Assembly: GCF_000701265.1 (NCBI RefSeq)
Contig: NZ_KL370760.1
Span: 251,429 to 315,428, forward strand
DNA length: 64,000 nucleotides
From: Legionella wadsworthii DSM 21896 = ATCC 33877
GTDB lineage: Bacteria > Pseudomonadota > Gammaproteobacteria > Legionellales > Legionellaceae
Direction of reading: 5' to 3'
In this document: positions 6,851 through 15,619 of the stretch, one piece after another
Numbering within the stretch: position 1 is the stretch's first letter
Layout: every line of letters starts with the position of its first letter
Notes under the pieces: model-generated
Seen by the model: the letters and a program-made list of their open reading frames with translations, nothing else
The model's database searches: none
What the model was told of the DNA's origin: nothing
Made by a program: the position numbers and the translations under genes

Positions 6851-9442
6851 TTAAGAGGCTTTGCTGAATTTTTGTGCGTTGATACTCTCCATTCGCTCCG
6901 TGATTAACGATTCAAAAGCTTTGGCAGAGGTTGTGGTCATGCCAAGAACCTGCATGGTGTTATTTTGAGCTTTTGCGAGAATATCATATCGGCCATCTTT
7001 TTTATAACGGTTGACTACATCATCGACTTCTCGCTCTGTTTCTGCATTTTCTAAATCTTCGTAGAAGTCTTTGAGAATGGTGCTTTTTAAATGATCCCCC
7101 TGGCACTGCTTATATCTTTCTTTAAAACTTTGATTTAAATCAGCACAGGTGGCCATTGTGGCTACCTCTCTATTTTCTTGGTTCGATGTTGCGAAATGCT
7201 CATACCTGGTTTTCAATAACTCATTCTCCATTGCCTCAATTTGCTTAAGCGGTATGGAAAGATAAGCTTTTCCTTTATTTTCCCACGTTTTTGCATCAAC
7301 CAGATACTTTTTATAATCTTCACTAAAATTTTTACGAAAATTTGTATTGCTAAATTCAATTTGCACCATGCCTTGATCTTTTCTTATCAACGGGAGTCTC
7401 TCAACTCCAGAGGAGTGGTGTTGAATGAAATGTTGGATGAATGCATGATGTTGGTTTGTATATAAAGGCTTCGGCAGAAAAGAGTGTTCCGCAACATTAT
7501 CATAAGCTCTCGGATTTAAGTTTCGGCTATTTAATGGGGCTGTAGACATGGCGCCAATGTGCTCTTCACCAACATAACCGCTTCCCTTCCCATTTTTCCA
7601 ATATTCCCCCACATCATAAATGCCAAAAACCACATCCGCATCACTAGGGTTATGGAAAGCGCAAGGTTTCCCTTGTTGGGTTAACTGATGAGCCAAAATA
7701 AAAACATCTCTATCGGTGCGCACTATATTTTTTGGTTTTTGTGACTCTAAGACCTTATCAAATAATGGGGCATTTTTTGGATCTCCTGGATTATAAATGA
7801 TATTGAGTTGCGGAAATTCCCGGGCCACTTTCATTAATGCCTCAAAATAAGTTTCAGGATCGCCACCAAACACTCCTAAGCCCGCAGCAGGCAGCGCTAT
7901 GTATTGACGTCCCTCGCTGGCTGCGGCATGAAATAAGGTACGATACATACTTTGTATATATTGCTTTTGTTGTTCTTTTGTTAAATGGTTGCCTGTACCA
8001 TAGGCCAAATTTAGTGCAGGGGATGACAGCAGCAGTAAAGCGGGATCATGGGCTTCTAATCTCCCAGTTTTTGGTACTAAGATGGACTCACCCTGTTCAT
8101 TTGTAGCTGGAATAGCTAATAAATCAATTTCTTGAACATGGCACACCCCTACAGCCATATTTTGTAGATGTATCCCTGTTCTTGTTGATTTCTCTTGGGT
8201 TTGGGCTTCTAATGTTTCTGGATTGAGAATTTCCTTAAAATATCCATTAGGAAATATATCGGTATTGACATAAGTTTTGGCACTTTTACGTAATCTGTCA
8301 ATACGAGCGCCAGAGATCACTAAATCCGATTTTAATTTTGGATCGAAGCTACTGACACGAACATCGGGATTACCATTCTCCGGAATAGGCTGTCCATCCG
8401 CTTTTGTTGACAATTGAGCAATTTCATTTTTAACCCCTAATCCATGTAAAAATTGCTGCGCTGGTTTTTTGGTAAACGGAATGTTCTGGCCATGTCCGGA
8501 TGTGGTTTTATACTTTGAAAATTTACCAACATCCTTTTCAACTGATTTAAGTAATTCACTTAGAGGAGATGAGGAGCCAAGGGAAGCGCTTGCTTGATGA
8601 ACTATTGTTTCTGATTTCTCTTTAGTATGTTTGGGAATTTCTGATTGTGGTTGTTTGGTCGTACTTTGCAGCGTCAGGCGTTCAGAAAGAAAGTTTTCAA
8701 GATGGGCATATGGGGAATTTCTTTTATACCCTTCTTGATTAGAAAATACATCGGACCATAAACGCTTCACTTCAGAAGGATATTCCTGTTGGCTAAAATG
8801 AGACTCAAGTCTTCTTCTTAGTTCTTGTTTATAAATATCATTGCCCAGATTGCCCATTTCCTTAAATAAGAAAGCCCAAGCTTCTTCAGCAGAAATAATG
8901 CCTGATGGAGTATTTTGTTGACCTGCTGACATCCATCCGCCGCTCACTTGTGCACTTATCTCTCTACCTTCGATTTTTTTACCTATTGCCAGTGCATCGC
9001 ATATCATTTGTAGAGACTCTTCAAGTCTTGAAGATCGCCCGCTAAAAATTCCTGCCGCAATTAAACTACGTGTTGTTTCAATAAATTGGTCTTTTGATAA
9101 TATTTCTGTTTTGGTTAAAGCGGAGTGGACGTCGTTGATAGAGGCTGGATCTAATTGGATAATGGGTATTGCTACGCCTTTTTCATTACTTTTAGTGTTT
9201 GCATATCCAATAAATGCAATGGAATGAGGGGCAATTTCCCTAACCTTATCCCGAAAATTATTAAGCTCTTCTTCTGTTTCAAATACAAATTGAATTGATT
9301 CCAGAGGCTGCTGTGCATTATGTGCTGGATTACCTGGTCTGAAATTTTTAACTCGAAACTCAACTTCTGAAGCGCCAATTATTGTACCTATTCGATTTGA
9401 TTTTTGCTTTGTATCATTTTCTACGTCTCGTGAAAACATCAT
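6851..9442 (-). CDS. Large MavL-like macrodomain protein, effector candidate
   Basis: The product is about 863 residues. The central part (roughly residues 400-650) reads as a macrodomain of the MavL/PARG-like type: a strand-loop YIALPAAGLGVFGGDPE, a following helix, a strand ending IIYNPGD, then FHNPSDADVVFG and YVGEEHIGAMS. The NPSD...G-x-E pair is shared with the protein at 12176. Such folds bind or hydrolyse ADP-ribose. The N-terminal 380 residues and helical C-terminal 180 residues are not recognised. An upstream in-frame ATG at 9484 is possible, but a TATACT -10-like box overlaps it, so the ATG pair at 9442/9439 (AGAG just upstream) is preferred. A Dot/Icm effector is likely; activity is inferred. 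Confidence 0.65.
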   Translation of the reverse strand: MMFSRDVENDTKQKSNRIGTIIGASEVEFRVKNFRPGNPAHNAQQPLESIQFVFETEEELNNFRDKVREIAPHSIAFIGYANTKSNEKGVAIPIIQLDPASINDVHSALTKTEILSKDQFIETTRSLIAAGIFSGRSSRLEESLQMICDALAIGKKIEGREISAQVSGGWMSAGQQNTPSGIISAEEAWAFLFKEMGNLGNDIYKQELRRRLESHFSQQEYPSEVKRLWSDVFSNQEGYKRNSPYAHLENFLSERLTLQSTTKQPQSEIPKHTKEKSETIVHQASASLGSSSPLSELLKSVEKDVGKFSKYKTTSGHGQNIPFTKKPAQQFLHGLGVKNEIAQLSTKADGQPIPENGNPDVRVSSFDPKLKSDLVISGARIDRLRKSAKTYVNTDIFPNGYFKEILNPETLEAQTQEKSTRTGIHLQNMAVGVCHVQEIDLLAIPATNEQGESILVPKTGRLEAHDPALLLLSSPALNLAYGTGNHLTKEQQKQYIQSMYRTLFHAAASEGRQYIALPAAGLGVFGGDPETYFEALMKVAREFPQLNIIYNPGDPKNAPLFDKVLESQKPKNIVRTDRDVFILAHQLTQQGKPCAFHNPSDADVVFGIYDVGEYWKNGKGSGYVGEEHIGAMSTAPLNSRNLNPRAYDNVAEHSFLPKPLYTNQHHAFIQHFIQHHSSGVERLPLIRKDQGMVQIEFSNTNFRKNFSEDYKKYLVDAKTWENKGKAYLSIPLKQIEAMENELLKTRYEHFATSNQENREVATMATCADLNQSFKERYKQCQGDHLKSTILKDFYEDLENAETEREVDDVVNRYKKDGRYDILAKAQNNTMQVLGMTTTSAKAFESLITERMESINAQKFSKAS

Positions 9443-9619
9443 AAGCTCTAAAAATACACTCTGTTTTAGTATAGCATAATTCAAGCCTTTGCCGCCCGGT
9501 TGTCAAGCAGATTGACTTTGTTTTAAGCATTTAAATTTTATTTAAGTTCGAGGATTTTTTCTATTCAGGAATAATTGGCTTTCGACAATAATTCCTTGAT
9601 TTTAGTAAAAGTAGTACTA

Positions 9620-9687
9620 CGTTCCGAGGTTTGTCCGCGGGATCTAGTATTGTAGATTTATAGATTCCGCGGACAAGCCGCGGAACG
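9620..9687. repeat. Palindromic dispersed repeat, copy 2
   Basis: Two 27-base arms (9620-9646 and 9661-9687) match as inverted repeats at 24 of 27 positions around CCGCGGACAAGCCGCGG, with a 14-base loop. It is the same family as 30-106. It lies between the macrodomain gene and the SET gene; the rest of 9485-9759 shows no gene. Confidence 0.85.
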
Positions 9688-9759
9688 TCGGGGTTACGAA
9701 GAACACTGCAGAAGGAACAAAAATGAAAAGTTAACTGTTTGACATGAGCTGCATATGAC

Positions 9760-11466
9760 TCAATATTGAGGATCAATAGGGGAATTGACCTCAGTCTGAT
9801 CGCCAAAATCTTCTAAATTTTTTCTTCTTTTATTCATCTGAGGCTCTCCAAATGAAAAGTTTGGACTCCAGTTGGATTTTCTCTTACCATCGCCGCTCTC
9901 GTGACGCTCTGCTGATTCATCCGAGCGCTCAACAAGCATTTCCTCAAAGAAACCCAAATCAGAACCTGGGGTTAAAATTCTCTCAGAATTATCACCATCG
10001 AATGGAGAAAATGGACCTTCACTGGAATCAGCAGTGGCACCAGTTTGGATAGAATCAAGCTCCTCTTCGAAATCCAGATTATAACCCGGAGTTTTGGGGA
10101 TCACATAGTCCATCGTAATATTATTCCCATCCCAATTAGCATGGTAATAATATTGGGATTCATTAAAATCAGCGATAACTTCACACAATAGAACTGGAGA
10201 AGCACCGTAATCATAATTTTTGTAATAAGCAAGAATCTCTTCACCAGGTTGAATGTAGCGGGTTGAGATATAGGAGTTCGTGGCAAAATCAAATCGAACG
10301 TTCATTTCACTTCGAAATTTTGCTCCCTCGATACAATAAGCTTCTGATGAGATTTCTTTAGTGTAAAGATATCCTCCCTCCCCTGATGGCACTAAATAAT
10401 TGATATCCAAATTTTGCTGCATGGCCCATGATTCCATTTCTCTTTCTTTTGCGGGCACATCTTCCATTGTTTTACCCACAAGTTGGCAAATGGTTTTTTT
10501 CGCAGGGATTTCTTGGCAACTAAATAAAGAATATCGATATTCTCCTTGTCGTAACGTAGGCGCTATAACCAAATGAAAAGGTGAATTTGATTTTAAGTGC
10601 ATTTTTTCATTTTTTTGTAAACGGGCGATGTCTTCATACTTATGTAAATCATATATTTTGGGATCTAAATTTTTGTCTAAGTAAATTTGTTTCCTATCTT
10701 GTTGGAGGGCTTCCTCTTGCAAAACTAATTGTTCGAAAACCTCTTTTATCGCAGCCGGGGAATCCAGTTCAAATGCTTTAATATCCAAGCCTTTGATTTT
10801 TGCTAAATCCAATAAAATTTCAATGAGTGTTTGTGACTTGTGCCAAATTTCTGGGCGCTCTTCTGTGAAATACTCATCACCATAAGAAATGGTTAGTTCC
10901 TCGGCAAATGCAATATTTTTAGCGGCAACATAATAGGCATGATACTCATTTTGAATTCTTCCTAAATCATCAATGATTTGATTATAAATAACCTTTAACT
11001 TTAGATTAGGCTTATTAGCATGGTTAACCCAACGAGTACTGGAACCTTTCTCTAACATATCAATGACGACGGCATTGTCGTCATCATCTTCTAAATTAAG
11101 TTTCCATATAAAAGTAGCATCTCCTTGGTAGGCTTCTACAATCCTTTCTATCTTGGCGTTTGAATGGATGCCGAATAAATCGGCGCCTTTTACTTCACCA
11201 ACTATTTCCCCTTTCTTAAACGTTTTACCTGCAAATACGCCTAATTGGTTGGGACCTAAATTTGGTATAGAGGCGATTATGACATGTTTGTCATATTCAG
11301 TAGGTAAATAATGAAAATCAGGTCTGTTTCCTTGTTTTTTTAAATAATCCTTTAATTTGATTTGGGATACAGCATCTTCAGGAAAAAAAAGCAGTTGTTC
11401 CCTAAGCATTTCTTCCATAGCTTGTATTTGTTCTTCTTTACTTAAAAATTTGATGGATTTAGGCAT
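9760..11466 (-). CDS. Tandem SET-domain protein, effector candidate
   Basis: The 568-residue product has two SET-like regions. SET-1 (about 74-200) shows LGVFAGKTFKKGEIVGEV, then RWVNHANKPN (the NHS/NHxC-type pseudoknot motif) and ELTISYGDEYF with the conserved Tyr. SET-2 (about 298-435) shows the matching pattern, HLVIAPTLRQGEYRYSLFSC at its start and YIQPGEEILAYYKNYDYG at its end, but its Asn-His motif is degenerate (EMNVRFDF). The last 110 residues are acidic and disordered, with a basic KRRKN patch. SET proteins methylate lysines; secreted ones modify host chromatin. No signal peptide is present, so if it is secreted it is probably through Dot/Icm. A PmrA-like box precedes it. Confidence 0.75.
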   Translation of the reverse strand: MPKSIKFLSKEEQIQAMEEMLREQLLFFPEDAVSQIKLKDYLKKQGNRPDFHYLPTEYDKHVIIASIPNLGPNQLGVFAGKTFKKGEIVGEVKGADLFGIHSNAKIERIVEAYQGDATFIWKLNLEDDDDNAVVIDMLEKGSSTRWVNHANKPNLKLKVIYNQIIDDLGRIQNEYHAYYVAAKNIAFAEELTISYGDEYFTEERPEIWHKSQTLIEILLDLAKIKGLDIKAFELDSPAAIKEVFEQLVLQEEALQQDRKQIYLDKNLDPKIYDLHKYEDIARLQKNEKMHLKSNSPFHLVIAPTLRQGEYRYSLFSCQEIPAKKTICQLVGKTMEDVPAKEREMESWAMQQNLDINYLVPSGEGGYLYTKEISSEAYCIEGAKFRSEMNVRFDFATNSYISTRYIQPGEEILAYYKNYDYGASPVLLCEVIADFNESQYYYHANWDGNNITMDYVIPKTPGYNLDFEEELDSIQTGATADSSEGPFSPFDGDNSERILTPGSDLGFFEEMLVERSDESAERHESGDGKRKSNWSPNFSFGEPQMNKRRKNLEDFGDQTEVNSPIDPQY

Positions 11467-11484
11467 ATGTACTTCAAAAAATTA

Positions 11485-11516
11485 GTTGTAGGGAATTTTA
11501 TTAAGAAAAATCATTC
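11485..11516 (-). promoter_or_regulatory. Possible PmrA-type tandem box and -10
   Basis: Reading the minus strand: GAATGATTT (11516-11508), 2 bases, CTTAATAAA (11505-11497), 6 bases, then TACAAC (11490-11485). The second unit fits the Legionella PmrA consensus cTTAATatT at 7 of 9; the first unit is weak. It lies upstream of the SET gene start at 11466. Confidence 0.35.
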
Positions 11517-11563
11517 TCAGTATCATTGCAGCTTTCTCAATAAAAAAATTTCACTGTTCTAGC

Positions 11564-12019
11564 TTACGGTTTCATATGAGGGCTTGGATCATACTTTTGT
11601 ATTGCAGAATATAACGTTTGTCGTGTTTTTAACCAATCAATCGTCTCCTCCCGACTTTGCAGGTCGTCCTTTGATCCAATTTGGTTCATTACTTTCTGCT
11701 TATTGTTCCAGAATGATCCAGGCATATTTTTTCCTTCAATGATTTGCTTTTGGACGGGTTTAACACAGAGCTCGGTAATTTTGTTTAAGCATTCAGTTTG
11801 CTTTGATTGAAGATCCTGAAGGATTTTATATTCTTCCTCTAAAGTCTCGCGTAACTTTACCAGTCCTTTTTCATTCATTTCATTTTTAAATTCCTGTTCC
11901 ACAACATCGACTGTGGTCTCAGGCGCCATACGCCCAAGCCGGATATTTCGCTTGTGAGGTTGATTTGGGAAAAAATGTCTTGAACCAATTAGAGGATACC
12001 TAAAAAAACGACTGTACAT
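11564..12019 (-). CDS. Small helical protein of unknown function
   Basis: About 151 residues. The N-terminus is basic and aromatic (MYSRFFRYPLIGSRHFFP), followed by a helical Glu/Lys-rich region with a probable coiled coil near residues 45-80. No known motif or signal peptide is recognised. A GTG start at 12052 is in frame, but a CATAAT -10-like box at 12053-12058 would place transcription start after it, so the ATG at 12019 is preferred. It is divergent from the macrodomain gene at 12176, inside the effector cluster. Being so small, it could be an effector or a chaperone-like partner; no function is assigned. Confidence 0.5.
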   Translation of the reverse strand: MYSRFFRYPLIGSRHFFPNQPHKRNIRLGRMAPETTVDVVEQEFKNEMNEKGLVKLRETLEEEYKILQDLQSKQTECLNKITELCVKPVQKQIIEGKNMPGSFWNNKQKVMNQIGSKDDLQSREETIDWLKTRQTLYSAIQKYDPSPHMKP

Positions 12020-12111
12020 GGAAAGTAATTTTTTTGAACTAATTATTTGCACATTATGTCATAATAATTTCAAAAGACAAACTAACTTTATAATTCAAAT
12101 TACTAACCAAT

Positions 12112-12140
12112 TTGTTTTTAATTTACTCTAGCGCTATAAT
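12112..12140 (+). promoter_or_regulatory. Probable sigma-70 promoter of the macrodomain gene
   Basis: TTGTTT (12112-12117), 17-base spacer, perfect TATAAT (12135-12140), ending 35 bases before the chosen start codon at 12176. No clear tandem PmrA box is visible, unlike the convergent ART gene. Confidence 0.5.
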
Positions 12141-12175
12141 GCCATTTTGCTTTAAATAAACATATGAGGATTTAT

Positions 12176-13501
12176 ATGTTTTTAAAAACCTTTTTTCGTC
12201 CCTCCTCGGCTCCTATACCAAAAACGCCAAAAGAATGGTTTAAAACGCAACTAAAGGTCAACAAATTAGAAGATCGTCTTCCTAAATTAGTCCTGGACAA
12301 GTCAAAAAAATCGGTAAGAGTCTACTATAACCATCATTATTTAACCCAAGATGCTTCCCATGCGCCCTATTCCTTACATCGAGTATTAACAAAAATACCT
12401 GCGATTAATGTCGCAGGGGATCGCACGGGTATTTTTCAAAATGGACTACCATTTCCAATTTCCAGGGATTTTTTTGCACGCATTCCATTACATCATCCCG
12501 AATTATTATCTCCAGTTGAGCGTTTGTCTGCAGGTAAAAAGATAGTGTTCTCCAATAGCTCAGTTTTTGCTTCAGGAGGCTACCCCCATACCAATCCGAG
12601 ACGAGAAAAGAAAAAACCTCACCCAGTTGGGATCTTTTCGCTTGCGGGTGCCAGTTTTGAAAATTCATACTTGCATTATTCATCATTCATGTTAGACCCC
12701 ATAAATTTCCAAATTAACCCCTCGAAATTCACCCATTTATATCAGGATACTCCAACCAATTTCAAAGATGCTCAAGCGCATCTTGGTGAATTTGACATAA
12801 GCCCTTTGGTAAAACGTATTTATACTGGACTTCCATTTCTTGCCCGTTCAGCTTCTGATAAATTTTATTCATCCTTTTCCCGGAAAAATGCCGTGATCTT
12901 TCTTTCCTCTGCATATTTCCGACATCAACTAGAAGATATTTCCATGTTGTTGTTTTCTGTAAATGAAGCGGCCAAGGAAGCTGGTAAGCCTGCATTTTTA
13001 AAGGCTACAGCAGTAGGGATGGGTTTTTTTGCGAAAGTAAATGGTCAATATAACATCCAAAATCTTCTTTTTCCCTATTTCCTCCGTGCATTCAAACAAC
13101 TGTTAGAAGAAAATTCATACCCTTGGATAGCTAAAATTGAATTCCCCATATTCGATGAAGTATTTCAAGAACAGTTTTCCTCGATAATGGGGGATATGCC
13201 TGCCCTGCCAATAAAAGTTCAGCAACAATATAGGGATGTACTGGAATTTAATGATGAAGAAGTTAAAAATTATTTTGTCTGTGCGGTCAACCCTTCTGAT
13301 GCTTTTGCTTATATAGGAAATGAATGGGGATTTAGCAGCGTGGAAGCAATGATAGGCTTAAATTCATCCTTGCGTTTTGATCAGGTCCCAGTTGAAAATC
13401 CCCTGCTGCTTGATTCTGACCATCATTTTCCGGTCCGAATCAACAGCAAGTTTCATGCGGAAGTAATTTATAAAAAAACTGTTAGCTTACAACCGAAGTG
13501 A
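12176..13501 (+). CDS. MavL-like macrodomain protein, possible ADP-ribosyl hydrolase
   Basis: The product is 441 residues. The C-terminal half carries a macrodomain-type pattern: ATAVGMGFFAKVNGQYN (about 277-293), a following helix, then CAVNPSDAFAYIGNEWG (about 369-386). The NPSD...GNE motif resembles MavL-type and PARG-type proteins that bind or remove ADP-ribose. The N-terminal 110 residues are unrecognised. GAGGA six bases before the ATG at 12176 favours this start over the ATG at 12164. Its 3' end overlaps by 15 bases with a convergent gene encoding a cholera-toxin-like ADP-ribosyltransferase. The pairing suggests that it reverses or reads that modification, which is inference. No signal peptide; probable Dot/Icm effector or meta-effector. 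Confidence 0.65.
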   Translation: MFLKTFFRPSSAPIPKTPKEWFKTQLKVNKLEDRLPKLVLDKSKKSVRVYYNHHYLTQDASHAPYSLHRVLTKIPAINVAGDRTGIFQNGLPFPISRDFFARIPLHHPELLSPVERLSAGKKIVFSNSSVFASGGYPHTNPRREKKKPHPVGIFSLAGASFENSYLHYSSFMLDPINFQINPSKFTHLYQDTPTNFKDAQAHLGEFDISPLVKRIYTGLPFLARSASDKFYSSFSRKNAVIFLSSAYFRHQLEDISMLLFSVNEAAKEAGKPAFLKATAVGMGFFAKVNGQYNIQNLLFPYFLRAFKQLLEENSYPWIAKIEFPIFDEVFQEQFSSIMGDMPALPIKVQQQYRDVLEFNDEEVKNYFVCAVNPSDAFAYIGNEWGFSSVEAMIGLNSSLRFDQVPVENPLLLDSDHHFPVRINSKFHAEVIYKKTVSLQPK

Positions 13502-14254
13502 ATGTTCTTTTTCCCCTAATACATTTTGAATCACGCTCAGCAAATCGGGATCTTTGGGGAAGCGAAACGCCAATGCTTCCGATGTCATATCTTGATATAA
13601 TGACAGGCAAATTTCTTTAAAAGCTTGCTCTGAGTTATTTATCATTAACCAGGTAAGAATACTTTTTTCAGATAATAAATCACTCATGCGCATGGATTTA
13701 GGTAAATAGGGATTGAAATCGTGCATTGCATTGGGAACTAAACCTCCATTCATAAATTTATCTCTAAATTTAGGACAAGTAGAAGCAATAAATTGCTTAA
13801 ATGGAATATGTTCTACAATCATGGTTTCATTTTCTTTATCCAATCCTTCACTATCCATACCTACTTCATACTTTAATACAATCAGCGGCGTTGCCTTACC
13901 ATAAAATTTATGAATCCAACAATTTTCAGCATGGGATTTATTATGTTTCAGAAATACCAATAAATCCTGTAAAGAAGAACATGCACCCCATGCAAATGGA
14001 GTATCGTTGAATTTTTGGTAACGTTCCACCTGAGATTGACGAACGCCCTCCAGTTGCTTTTCGGAGATACGTGGAATCAGTCCGCCTTGTTGATGCAATT
14101 GGCCAAGCCCCCGGCCATCAGCGCGGATAAGTAAAGATTTTTGCTGTAATTTTATAATTTTTTTCCCTACCAATGGATCCCCCATTTCAAATAAAGTTTT
14201 ACCTATATTTGCTCCTTTTTTAAAAAAATTATACGAATGGAATTTTGACCACAT
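13487..14254 (-). CDS. Cholera-toxin-type ADP-ribosyltransferase, effector candidate
   Basis: The product is 255 residues. The segment LLIRADGRGLGQLHQQGGL closely parallels the catalytic-Arg strand of cholera toxin A (YRADSR...IKQSGGLMPRG). About 100 residues later ENETMIVEHIPFKQF aligns with its EQEVSALGGIPYSQI, keeping the catalytic E-x-E. Between them PLIVLKYEVGM fits the core strand. The Ser-Thr-Ser motif is degenerate (GACSS). These enzymes transfer ADP-ribose from NAD to a protein, usually to arginine. No secretion signal is present. Start choice: GAGGGG lies just upstream of the ATG at 14254, whereas the ATG at 14272 has no ribosome binding site. Perfect tandem PmrA boxes lie upstream. 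It is convergent with a macrodomain gene. Confidence 0.75.
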   Translation of the reverse strand: MWSKFHSYNFFKKGANIGKTLFEMGDPLVGKKIIKLQQKSLLIRADGRGLGQLHQQGGLIPRISEKQLEGVRQSQVERYQKFNDTPFAWGACSSLQDLLVFLKHNKSHAENCWIHKFYGKATPLIVLKYEVGMDSEGLDKENETMIVEHIPFKQFIASTCPKFRDKFMNGGLVPNAMHDFNPYLPKSMRMSDLLSEKSILTWLMINNSEQAFKEICLSLYQDMTSEALAFRFPKDPDLLSVIQNVLGEKEHSLRL

Positions 14255-14292
14255 GATGCCCCTCAACAACATAAAGGTTTAAATTTTTTTTG

Positions 14293-14325
14293 ATTATATA
14301 TAAGAAATATTAACTAAATATTAAG
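14293..14325 (-). promoter_or_regulatory. Tandem PmrA box with TATAAT
   Basis: On the minus strand: CTTAATATT (14325-14317), 2 bases, GTTAATATT (14314-14306), 7 bases, TATAAT (14298-14293). The first unit is identical to the published Legionella PmrA consensus cTTAATatT and the second differs only at position 1. The tandem covers the -35 region, as expected for an OmpR-family activator. It drives the ART gene. Confidence 0.7.
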
Positions 14326-14429
14326 CAGCCTGCTTGAATAAAAGAATTCACAAATAAAGCGTGTAAACAGGCTATGAACTGATAAAAAGTCATGGATTTA
14401 GAGAAAATTTCGATTGAATTCAGAATGAA

Positions 14430-15599
14430 TTACTGATGGATACCTTGCGCATGTTGAATGAATAACCGCTTTATAGGCGTCAATCCATTACAAAAGTTTA
14501 AACCGAGCCCTCTTAAAGTCACGATGGGTATAAAGGAGTTACCAAATAAACGCTTAAATCCCTCCATAAGTACAATGATTTGCCACACGGAATATTTGCG
14601 CTCTCGTTGATATGCACCCAATGCTTTTTTAGAAATAAATGTACCTTTCGAAGCATCCAGACATTGGATCCAGGAACATACATCAGCCAGTCCCACATTT
14701 AATCCTAATCCTGCTAATGGATGGATTGTATGGGCTGCATCGCCTAAAAGTAACCAACGCTGCCCGACATATTGTTGGACATGCCTCATCTGTAATGGGA
14801 ACTGCTGACGTTTACTGACCAATTCCACTTGGCCAAGCTTACTTGCAAAAGCCTTTGTTAATGAAATATTAAAATCTTGATCTGCAAGGCTCATTAACTT
14901 TTTCGCGTTGGCGGGATCGGTAGACCATACGATTGAGCAATGATGTTCATTTGCAAGAGGTAAAAAAGCTAAAGGACCATCGGCGTGAAAAACTTGATAG
15001 GCTGTTTGCTGATGCGGCTTTTCAACGGATACGGTCGCTACTATGGCATTCTGGTTATAAGACCAGCTGTTTAAAGGTACTTTGAGAATTTGTCGAGCAG
15101 GAGAATTTGCCCCATCAGCAATCATTAACAGTTGTCCTTCCCAGGTTTGTTGATCGCAGCAAACTTTAACGCCATTTTCTTCGATATATATTTGGTCGAC
15201 GCAACTCTCTGGAAATAATGAAATTAAAGATTGCGTGGCAACTTGCTTCAATAAAGCTTTCTTCAACACAACCTCTTCAAGAATAGTACCAAGATTCGGA
15301 GAACCGACGTAGCGTGAGTCGAAATCGATATGCGCACCGCTTTCTGCATCCCATACATACATGCTGTTATAAGGAGAGATACGTTTTTTTTCCAGATGCT
15401 GCCAAACATTTAATTGCTGCAACAAAACTTGTGACGCATAATTGATTGCATAAACCCGTGTATCGGATCGTTTGCCCTGTACATTGAATGATTCTGCATC
15501 GATAACTGCTACGGAGTAGCCTCGCTCTGCCATGGACAAGGCAGCAGTTAAACCAACGATGCCCCCCCCTATTATCAATACATTAAATTGCACATTCAT
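14430..15599 (-). CDS. ubiI: UbiH/UbiF/VisC-family FAD hydroxylase
   Basis: The 389-residue flavoprotein monooxygenase acts in ubiquinone ring hydroxylation. The N-terminal FAD-binding motif is LIIGGGIVGLTAALSMAERG, and the second FAD motif is GDAAHTIHPLAGLGLNVGLAD near residue 280. Length is normal for the family. It is the last gene of the minus-strand operon ygfB-pepP-ubiH-ubiI, 20 bases after ubiH. The symbol comes from this conserved order, in which the visC/ubiI gene follows ubiH; sequence alone does not separate UbiI from UbiF. Confidence 0.85.
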   Translation of the reverse strand: MNVQFNVLIIGGGIVGLTAALSMAERGYSVAVIDAESFNVQGKRSDTRVYAINYASQVLLQQLNVWQHLEKKRISPYNSMYVWDAESGAHIDFDSRYVGSPNLGTILEEVVLKKALLKQVATQSLISLFPESCVDQIYIEENGVKVCCDQQTWEGQLLMIADGANSPARQILKVPLNSWSYNQNAIVATVSVEKPHQQTAYQVFHADGPLAFLPLANEHHCSIVWSTDPANAKKLMSLADQDFNISLTKAFASKLGQVELVSKRQQFPLQMRHVQQYVGQRWLLLGDAAHTIHPLAGLGLNVGLADVCSWIQCLDASKGTFISKKALGAYQRERKYSVWQIIVLMEGFKRLFGNSFIPIVTLRGLGLNFCNGLTPIKRLFIQHAQGIHQ

Positions 15600-15619
15600 T
15601 TTTTTTCCTTCATAACAAT

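Noticed and set aside
9561..9806. 81-codon minus-strand frame
   Set aside because: It runs through the palindromic repeat and into the end of the SET gene; no coding evidence.
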